The notes under the pieces are model-generated. The model was not told where the DNA came from. It was given only the letters and a program-made list of their open reading frames with translations, and did no database searches. DNA of 20,780 bases from DASVEG01 sp035540495 (lineage in GTDB: Bacteria > Actinomycetota > Acidimicrobiia > Acidimicrobiales > CADCTF01). Positions 8,574-14,094 of the stretch are shown here, one piece after another (the stretch's first letter is position 1; every line of letters starts with the position of its first letter). The position numbers were made by a program, and so were the translations under genes. The stretch spans positions 1-20,780 of the forward strand of contig DATLGL010000007.1 in NCBI GenBank assembly GCA_035540495.1, written 5' to 3'.

Positions 8574-8932
8574 CAGCTGGGCTTGGCGTAGCTCGCTGCG
8601 CCCTGGAACTCTACGAACACGGCCGGCTCCTCGCCGCGAACCCACGCGTCGTGTCCAGGCCCGATCCGGTACACGTCACCGGCCTTCACGTCGCCTTCGG
8701 TGCCGTCGTCGTGCTTCACGTGCAGGCTCCCCGACACGACGTAGCCGATGTGCTCGGTCTGGCAGCTGTCGGTGCCGACGACCGGCTTGATGCACTCCGA
8801 CCACCTCCATCCCGGCTTGAAGGTGTAGCGCCCAATCTGGCCGCCGCCGACGTTGACCAGCTCCACCGTGGTCTTGTCGGGAGTGCGGGTCTCGTCGGGG
8901 TTGCTGAAGTCGCGGCTCTCGAAGCCTGCCAT
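8573..8932 (-). CDS. Small single-domain cupin protein
   Basis: The 119-residue protein has the two cupin motifs around FKPGWRWSECIKPVVG and CQTEHIGYVVSGSLHV, and then GDVYRIGPGHDAWVRGEEPA. His and Glu in these motifs are candidate metal ligands, but the first motif is atypical (SECIKPVVGTDSCQTEH). This compact cupin type is common in Actinomycetota and has no established reaction. ATG 8932 has AAGGAG nine bases upstream. It lies 30 bases after the read-through end of the methyltransferase gene and overlaps the homocysteine methyltransferase start by one base. A role in binding a small thiol or metalloid product is only a guess. Confidence 0.82.
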   Translation of the reverse strand: MAGFESRDFSNPDETRTPDKTTVELVNVGGGQIGRYTFKPGWRWSECIKPVVGTDSCQTEHIGYVVSGSLHVKHDDGTEGDVKAGDVYRIGPGHDAWVRGEEPAVFVEFQGAASYAKPS

Positions 8933-8962
8933 CTCGCGGTTCTCCTTCTTTCGTTGTGGTGG

Positions 8963-9736
8963 TCAGGGTCTACGGGCGAGGAAGGCGTAGCCATACACGT
9001 CGAAGGCCCGCGCCTTGTCCTCGCCGCCGGCGCCGCCGAACGTGTCGACCGGCGGGCCGATCGTCACGTCGACGAACCGAACGTCCTCAAGCATCTTCTG
9101 CCAGCCCTCACGGGGCAGCCCGCCGGCGATTCAGCCAGTCCAGAGGTCGATGTCGCGCAGCGCTTCGGGCGGCACAGGGCGGCCGTTGGCGATGTCCGCG
9201 AACTGGAGCCACCCGCCCGGTCTGAGCACGCGGCGGATCTCCTCGAACACTGCCTTCTTGTCGGCGCACAGATTGATCACGCCGTTGGAGATGACGACGT
9301 CGGCCCAGCCATCCTCGACCGGGAGCTGCTCGGCTATGCCTTCGCGAAACTCGACCTGCGCAAAGCCCAGTGCCTCGGCGGTGGCCCTCGACTTGGCCAG
9401 CATCTCCGGCGTCATGTCGACGCCGACGACGCGGCCGCCCTCGCCGACCTGGCTGCCGGCTATGAAGGAGTCGAAGCCCGCGCCCGAGCCGATGTCGACC
9501 ACGCGCTCACCGGGTTGCAGCGCGCGGAGCGAGAACGGGTTGCCGACCCCGGCGAAGGACTCGACAGCCCGATCGGGCAGCGCGTCGACGACCACTGCGT
9601 CGTACCCGAGGCGGGCGGCCAGAGGCCTACCGGTATGGAAGTGGAAGCCACGACCAGGATCAGTGGCGACCTCTCGGTACTTCCCGCGCACCTCCTCGCG
9701 CAGCGCTTCGGGGTCGACCAGCAGGTCCTCAGGCAT
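8963..9736 (-). CDS. Arsenite-methyltransferase-like SAM methyltransferase with an in-frame TGA (possible selenoprotein)
   Basis: From ATG 9736 (GGAAGG just upstream; the start overlaps the ArsR-rhodanese stop by 8 bases) the frame encodes a class I SAM methyltransferase: SAM loop DIGSGAGFDS (81-90), VVGVDMTPEML (103-113) and SNGVINLCADK (150-160), all in ArsM style. Codon 202 is TGA (9133-9131). The same frame then continues for 55 residues (IAGGLPREGWQKMLEDVRFV and onward) to TGA 8965-8963, and that tail is what the family should have. In ArsM enzymes the ...DL..xC.AGAL/GGL cysteine at this point binds arsenic, so TGA takes the place of Cys. A hairpin follows the codon. Either selenocysteine is inserted, or a TGC-to-TGA change truncates the protein at 201 residues. 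Substrate arsenite is inferred from similarity only. Confidence 0.8.
9098..9118 (-). promoter_or_regulatory. Candidate bacterial SECIS-like hairpin after the in-frame UGA
   Basis: On the mRNA, CUGCC (9118-9114) pairs with GGCAG (9102-9098), CC with GG inside it, closed by the loop GUGA (9111-9108); a GCU bulge sits on the 3' side. An alternative 4-bp GCCC/GGGC stem uses the same loop. The loop starts 19 nt after the UGA and begins with G. Bacterial SECIS elements are known to lie within the reading frame just downstream of UGA, with a G-containing apical loop at about this distance. GC-rich coding DNA forms hairpins easily, so this alone proves nothing. Confidence 0.35.
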
Positions 9737-10412
9737 CGTCCTTCCTTTCACTCCCGACCGCCACCGGCAGCCCGGCTCGCTTCCACTCGGGGAACCCATC
9801 GATCAACCGCCGGGCCCGGAAGCCCTTTCGGTTGAGCTCTCGCACCGCATCGTCGGCGTACACGCAGTACGGGCCGCGGCAGTAGGCGACCACGTCGGCC
9901 TCCCTCGAGAGTGCCCGCAGCTGCCGGCGCAGCTGGGTGATCGGCACGCACCGTGCGCCCGCTATGTGGCCAGCCCTGTACTCGGCCTCCGGACGCACAT
10001 CGAGCACGACTACCTCGCCCCGCTCGAGTCGGGTCGCGAGCTCGTGACGGTCAACGACGTCTATGCCGTCGCGATCGCCCAGGTACGCCGTCGCCAGCCG
10101 CTCGAGTCCTGCCACGTGTTGGCCAGCAACATCCCGCAGCGCTGACCACAGCTCGGCCACCCGCTCGCTCGCCAGCCCGTAGAAGATCCGCGTGCCCTGC
10201 CGCCGAGTGGTCACGAGGCCGGCTCGGGCCATCGCCCGAAGGTGGTGCGATGTGTTGGCCACGCTCTGGCCGAGCTCCGCCGCGATCTCCTCCACCGAGC
10301 GCTCCCCTTGCGCGAGGAGGTCGGCGATCTCCGCCCGACGGCCGCTCGCCATCGCCTTGGCCACCGACGCGAACGCCTCGTACAGCGCCTCCTTCGCAGC
10401 ACGGTCTCCCAC
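9729..10412 (-). CDS. ArsR-type HTH regulator fused to a rhodanese domain
   Basis: The 227-residue protein has an ArsR/SmtB winged helix (about 1-95; recognition region EIAAELGQSVANTSHHLRAM and wing RRQGTRIFYGL) and a rhodanese domain (about 115-220) with active-site loop VVAYCRGPYCVYADD, catalytic Cys 178 and a second Cys 183. The metal-binding CxC of classical ArsR is absent from the recognition helix, so sensing probably uses the rhodanese cysteines. GTG 10412 was chosen because homology starts there and a TTGACA box places a transcription start at about that base (leaderless); a TTG further upstream is possible. It probably represses both divergent operons through the inverted repeat at 10442-10471. 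Its stop overlaps the methyltransferase start. Confidence 0.87.
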   Translation of the reverse strand: MGDRAAKEALYEAFASVAKAMASGRRAEIADLLAQGERSVEEIAAELGQSVANTSHHLRAMARAGLVTTRRQGTRIFYGLASERVAELWSALRDVAGQHVAGLERLATAYLGDRDGIDVVDRHELATRLERGEVVVLDVRPEAEYRAGHIAGARCVPITQLRRQLRALSREADVVAYCRGPYCVYADDAVRELNRKGFRARRLIDGFPEWKRAGLPVAVGSERKDDA

Positions 10413-10419
10413 GAAGGTG

Positions 10420-10448
10420 ATCGTCCGCCGACGAACGTCATTTGTCAA
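10420..10448 (-). promoter_or_regulatory. Leftward promoter of the arsR-rhodanese operon
   Basis: TTGACA on the minus strand (10448-10443) is followed after 17 bases by GACGAT (10425-10420), a modest -10. The predicted start of transcription falls at about 10413-10412, the position of the GTG start codon, so the message would be leaderless. Confidence 0.4.
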
Positions 10449-10471
10449 GTTTTCGTTTGACCACTTGACAA
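10442..10471. promoter_or_regulatory. Perfect inverted repeat: candidate operator of the ArsR-rhodanese regulator
   Basis: TTGTCAAGT (10442-10450) and ACTTGACAA (10463-10471) are exact reverse complements with a 12-base spacer, lying between the two divergent operons. Each arm contains a TTGACA box pointing outward, so a dimer bound here would cover both -35 regions. ArsR-family repressors typically bind imperfect dyads with TCAA/TTGA half-sites. Assignment to the adjacent regulator is inference. Confidence 0.6.
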
Positions 10472-10493
10472 TCGCCGACCGTGGCCGGATATT
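10465..10493 (+). promoter_or_regulatory. Rightward promoter of the MBL-rhodanese/MFS operon
   Basis: TTGACA (10465-10470) lies in the right arm of the inverted repeat. After 17 bases comes GATATT (10488-10493), matching four of six -10 consensus positions. The leader then carries GAGAGGCGGG directly before ATG 10522. Confidence 0.5.
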
Positions 10494-10521
10494 CGAGCGG
10501 TTGCTCGACAAGAGAGGCGGG

Positions 10522-11871
10522 ATGACGGTTAGACCGGTCGTGTTCGTCGACGAAGGACTCGGCAACTCGTCGTACCTCGTCGACCTCGGCGACGGCCGCG
10601 GTCTCGTGGTGGACCCGGCGCGTCACCCAGCCGCCTACCTCGCCGAAGCCGAGCGAAGGGGGCTCGACATCGCGTTCGCGGCAGAGACCCACCTTCACGC
10701 CGACTTCGTGTCTGGCGCTCGCGAGCTGGCGGCGCTGGGTGCCTCGCTGCTGGTGCCGGGCGCCGGAGGACATGAGTACCCCGTCCGCGGGCTGAGCGAC
10801 GGCGAAGACGTCGATCTGGGTGGCATCGTGCTGCGGCCGCTCGCGACGCCGGGCCACGCGCCTGAGCACCTCGCCTACCTGCTCCTCGATGGCGCCAAGC
10901 CGGTCGCGTTGTTCTCCGGCGGGGCGCTGCTCGTGGACTCGGTGGCGCGTACGGACCTGGTAGCGCCGGAACGAACCGAGGAGCTGGCCCGCTCGTTGTG
11001 GCGATCGCTGCACGAGCGGATCCTCACGCTCCCCGATGGCCTCCCCGTCTACCCGACCCATGGCGCCGGATCGTTCTGCTCGGCGCCGGCGGGCGGCGAG
11101 CGCACCACGACCATCGGCCGTGAGCGCCTGGCCAACCCGCTGCTGGCCGCGCCGGACGAGGACGCCTTCGTCGAACGACTTCAGGCCGGGCTCGGCACCT
11201 ACCCGCCCTACTTCCTCCGCCTACGGGCCGTGAACCGGCGGGGCCCCGGCCTGTTCGGGCCAGGCGCCCCGGTGTTGCCCACCGTCGCCCCTCATGACGC
11301 GCACCGGCTGCAAGCAGCCGGCGCGTGGGTCGTCGACGTCCGGCCCATCACCGCGTTCGCCGAAGGGCATGTGCCCGGTTCGGTGTCGATCGCGCTGCGT
11401 CCACAGTTCGCCAGCTGGCTCGGGTGGGTGGTCCCCGAAGGTGCGCCGCTGCTGTTCGTCCTCGACCCGGAGCAGGACCGGTCTGATGTCGTCCGCCAGT
11501 GCCGCAACATCGGGTACGAGACGATCCTCGGCGAGATTGGCGGGGGCATCGACTGTTGGCGGGCGGCCGGCTGTGAGCTCACCACCGTGCCGCTCGCTTC
11601 GGTCGAGGCCGCCTCCGGCACCGTCCTCGACGTGCGACAGCGCAGCGAGTACGAAGCGGGCCACCTGCCGGGCGCGGTGAACCTCGAAGCCGGCGCCGTC
11701 GCCGACGCCGCGCTGCCGGCGGCGCCGATCGCCCTGATGTGCGGCCACGGCGAGCGGGCCATGACGGCCGCCAGCCTGTTGCTGCGCCGGCACCGAGAGC
11801 GGGTGACGGTGTTGGTCGGCGGGCCGGATGACTGGGCCCGCCACCATGGCACCTTGACTGCGGGCCCATGA
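10522..11871 (+). CDS. MBL-fold hydrolase (persulfide-dioxygenase-like) with two rhodanese domains
   Basis: The 449-residue protein begins with a metallo-beta-lactamase fold: ETHLHADFVSGARELA (His 57, His 59, Asp 61), TPGHAPEH (His 112), an Asp at 139 and PTHGAGS (His 180). This is the glyoxalase II/ETHE1-like branch that oxidises glutathione or other persulfides. Phe 62 replaces the usual His after Asp, as in several MBL-rhodanese proteins. Rhodanese domain 1 (about 262-350) has no Cys in its active-site loop (LFVLDPEQDR) and is probably structural. Domain 2 (about 360-445) has LMCGHGERAM with Cys 407 and should carry sulfane sulfur. ATG 10522 follows a purine-rich site. The stop overlaps the MFS start (ATGA). 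Divergence from the ArsR-rhodanese gene suggests persulfide-controlled expression. Confidence 0.88.
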   Translation: MTVRPVVFVDEGLGNSSYLVDLGDGRGLVVDPARHPAAYLAEAERRGLDIAFAAETHLHADFVSGARELAALGASLLVPGAGGHEYPVRGLSDGEDVDLGGIVLRPLATPGHAPEHLAYLLLDGAKPVALFSGGALLVDSVARTDLVAPERTEELARSLWRSLHERILTLPDGLPVYPTHGAGSFCSAPAGGERTTTIGRERLANPLLAAPDEDAFVERLQAGLGTYPPYFLRLRAVNRRGPGLFGPGAPVLPTVAPHDAHRLQAAGAWVVDVRPITAFAEGHVPGSVSIALRPQFASWLGWVVPEGAPLLFVLDPEQDRSDVVRQCRNIGYETILGEIGGGIDCWRAAGCELTTVPLASVEAASGTVLDVRQRSEYEAGHLPGAVNLEAGAVADAALPAAPIALMCGHGERAMTAASLLLRRHRERVTVLVGGPDDWARHHGTLTAGP

Positions 11872-13106
11872 CTCCGGCCGCGGGGGCCGCCTCGGCGGGT
11901 GGTCAGGTGCGGCTGGGCCTGCGGGAGAACCTGCCCCAGTTCAGCCTGCTGGTCGCCGTCAACGCATTGGTCGGCGGGATGATCGGCCAGGAGCGGACGG
12001 TCCTCCCACTCCTGGCCGAGCGCGTCTTCGGTCTCAGCACGTTCAGCGTCGCGACCACCTTCATCGTGGCGTTCGGCGCGACGAAGGCGGTGACGAACCT
12101 CGCCACCGGCGTGCTGACCGACCACGTCGGCCGCAGACCGGTGCTCGTCCTCGGGTGGCTCATCGGCGCTCCGGTGCCCCTCCTGCTGATCTGGGCTCCG
12201 TCGTGGGGCTGGGTCGTCGCAGCCAACGTCCTGCTCGGGATCAACCAAGGAATGACCTGGTCCACGACGGTGATCATGAAGATCGACCTGGTCGGACCCG
12301 ACCGTCGGGGCCTCGCGCTGGGGCTCAACGAAGCTGCCGGCTATGGCGCCGTCGCGCTCACCGCCCTCATCACCGGCAACATCGCCGCTCGCCATGGGCT
12401 TCGGCCCGAGCCGTTCTACCTAGGCATCGCCTTCACCGCCCTCGGCCTCGGGCTATCGACGCTGTTCGTTCGGGAGACCCGGCACCACGCCGAGCACGAA
12501 GCGGCCGCCACCGAGCCAGCTCCGGTCGACGCCGGCTTCGGGTCGCTGTTCGCGCGGACGTCGTGGCGCGACCGGTCACTGTCGGCGGTGTGCCAGGCCG
12601 GGCTCGTCAACAATGCTGTCGATGGCCTCGCCTGGGGCATCCTCCCGCTGCTGTTCGCAGCCGAAGGCCTCTCCGTCGGGCGCATCGGCGTCATCGCAGG
12701 CCTCTATCCCGGCGTGTGGTGCGTCGGCCAACTCTTCACCGGCGCCTGGTCCGACCGCGCCGGCCGGAAGCCGCTCATCGTCGCAGGAATGCTGGTGCAA
12801 GGCGCTGCGCTGTGCCTCATCGCCACCGCCACCGGGTTCCGAGCCTGGGCGGTCGGGTCGATCCTCGTCGGCGCCGGCACCGCGCTCGTCTACCCCGCGC
12901 TGATCGCGGCCGTCGGCGACATCGCTCACCCGAGCTGGCGAGCCACTGCGGTCGGCGTCTACCGGCTGTGGCGAGACGCCGGCTACGTCGTGGGGGGCCT
13001 CCTCGGCGGCATCGTCGCCGACGCGTTCGGCGTTCGCACCGCGGTCTGGGTCGTCGCCGCCCTGAGCGCGGCTTCCGGGATCCTCGTGGCCAGGAGGTTG
13101 GAGTGA
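11868..13106 (+). CDS. Major facilitator superfamily transporter
   Basis: The 412-residue protein has about twelve hydrophobic segments in two halves. The MFS loop motif between segments 2 and 3 appears as GVLTDHVGRRPVLVLG, with a related copy GAWSDRAGRKPLIVAG in the second half. A charged central loop (ETRHHAEHEAAATEPAPVDA) separates the halves. It probably uses the proton gradient. ATG 11868 overlaps the MBL-rhodanese stop, so the two are coupled. Substrate is unknown; export of a sulfur, selenium or (methyl)arsenic species is inferred only from neighbours. It is not similar enough to ArsB/Acr3, which are different folds, to call it an arsenite pump. Confidence 0.9.
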   Translation: MTPAAGAASAGGQVRLGLRENLPQFSLLVAVNALVGGMIGQERTVLPLLAERVFGLSTFSVATTFIVAFGATKAVTNLATGVLTDHVGRRPVLVLGWLIGAPVPLLLIWAPSWGWVVAANVLLGINQGMTWSTTVIMKIDLVGPDRRGLALGLNEAAGYGAVALTALITGNIAARHGLRPEPFYLGIAFTALGLGLSTLFVRETRHHAEHEAAATEPAPVDAGFGSLFARTSWRDRSLSAVCQAGLVNNAVDGLAWGILPLLFAAEGLSVGRIGVIAGLYPGVWCVGQLFTGAWSDRAGRKPLIVAGMLVQGAALCLIATATGFRAWAVGSILVGAGTALVYPALIAAVGDIAHPSWRATAVGVYRLWRDAGYVVGGLLGGIVADAFGVRTAVWVVAALSAASGILVARRLE

Positions 13107-13196
13107 AGACGTGACGGAAGCCGCTGATCCGGCGCGCGCTGGTCCAAGAGCCTCCTGAGCAACCCGGCCACCCCGCCCGCTCCGGCCACAGTTCCG

Positions 13197-13316
13197 ATGG
13201 ACGCACGAGGGAAGTCGCCGCAGCAAGTCGCCAGCATCGAACGGTTCGCCAACGCGGCGTACGTGCTGCTCGGAGTCGCCCTGATCATCGCCCTCATCGG
13301 CATCGGCACGACGCTG
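13197..13316 (+). pseudogene. Fragment resembling an FtsX/MacB-type permease membrane segment
   Basis: The frame from ATG 13197 gives SIERFANAAYVLLGVALIIA followed by LIGIGTTL, resembling the first C-terminal membrane helix of FtsX-domain ABC permeases (pattern ...YALLALAIIIALLGIANTL). The similarity stops abruptly after GIGTTL, and the same frame runs on into the next gene as nonsense. No ribosome site precedes the ATG, and the frame is closed by TGA about 75 bases upstream. I read it as a relic, though a tiny membrane protein is possible. It lies between the MFS gene and the ABM/NTF2 gene, a stretch of 256 bases otherwise without features. Confidence 0.35.
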
Positions 13317-13362
13317 TACCGCCTCGAGGCCGGAACCGCCCCGTCAGAGAAGGAGAATCGAC

Positions 13363-14010
13363 ATGCCCGACTACGGCACCTTGATGATCGCCAACCTCAA
13401 GCCTGGCCGGCGCGACGCACTCCTCGGCGCAGAACAGCGATGGGTCGCTGAACGCCAGGTCCACGGATTCGTCGGTCAGGCCGCGCTCGTAACGGACGAC
13501 GCCGCGACCGTCGCTGTCGCCGTCAGGTTCGACTCAAAGGACGCTTACGCCGAGCTCGCCGCCGACCCCATGCACGCCTGGTACCGGGAGCACCAGGCAC
13601 CACACCTCGACGGCGAGGTGCGCTCGATCAATGGGACCTGGCACGACATCTCCTCACCGGGCGTGCTCCTCGCCGAGAAGCTCGGCCGCTGCTTCGCCGA
13701 GCAGCGCTTCGACCACCTTGCCGAGCTCTACGCCAGCGACGCCGAGTTCGAGCTCCACGTCGGCGCCGAGCACGACCGACGAACCGGCCGCGACCAGATA
13801 CGAGACCGCTACGCGCAGGACTTCGCGGTCCGGCCCGAGTTCCTGCGCTGGGAGCCGGTCGCCACAGCGCGAGGCGCAATCATCGAAGCCGACGCCCACC
13901 AGGACTCACCGGTTGGGCGTTTGCGGTTCCGCTGGATCCACGTCCTGGACGTCAACGGCGGATGGATACGACGTGACACCGTCTATTGCACAGGTGGCAC
14001 CACCGCCTGA
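13363..14010 (+). CDS. Two-domain protein: ABM-like ferredoxin-fold domain plus NTF2/SnoaL-like domain
   Basis: ATG 13363 has AAGGAG eight bases upstream, which fixes the start. Residues 1-90 (YGTLMIANLKPGRRDALL to VRSINGTWHD) look like a dimeric alpha/beta-barrel (ABM-type) domain. Residues about 100-212 (LAEKLGRCFAEQRFDHLAEL, then DAEFELHVG, RTGRDQIRDRYAQDF and RFRWIHVLDVNGGWIRRDTV) match the cone-shaped NTF2-like/SnoaL fold: helices first, then strands, with the closing trait W-x-H-V-x-D. SnoaL-like proteins are often small-molecule isomerases, cyclases or hydrolases, but most genomic members have no known reaction. It is convergent with the second AfsR-like regulator. Function is not assigned. 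Confidence 0.75.
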   Translation: MPDYGTLMIANLKPGRRDALLGAEQRWVAERQVHGFVGQAALVTDDAATVAVAVRFDSKDAYAELAADPMHAWYREHQAPHLDGEVRSINGTWHDISSPGVLLAEKLGRCFAEQRFDHLAELYASDAEFELHVGAEHDRRTGRDQIRDRYAQDFAVRPEFLRWEPVATARGAIIEADAHQDSPVGRLRFRWIHVLDVNGGWIRRDTVYCTGGTTA

Positions 14011-14042
14011 CCGGCCATTCGAAGAGACCCAGCCGCCATCGG

Positions 14043-14059
14043 CGCCGCTTCTCGCGGCG
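14043..14059. terminator. Hairpin between convergent genes
   Basis: CGCCGC (14043-14048) and GCGGCG (14054-14059) pair around the loop TTCTC, midway between the 3' ends of the ABM/NTF2 gene and the AfsR-like gene. No T-run follows on either strand, so intrinsic termination is uncertain. Confidence 0.35.
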
Positions 14060-14094
14060 TCCCCCGGGCGCGCGGCCCGTACGCGAGCGCCTCA

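Noticed and set aside
8360..9835. Plus-strand 491-codon frame opposite the methyltransferase, cupin and homocysteine methyltransferase genes
   Set aside because: Antisense to three recognisable genes, with no motif or start signal.
11292..12395. Minus-strand 367-codon frame opposite MBL-rhodanese and MFS genes
   Set aside because: Antisense shadow; the plus-strand products have clear domains.
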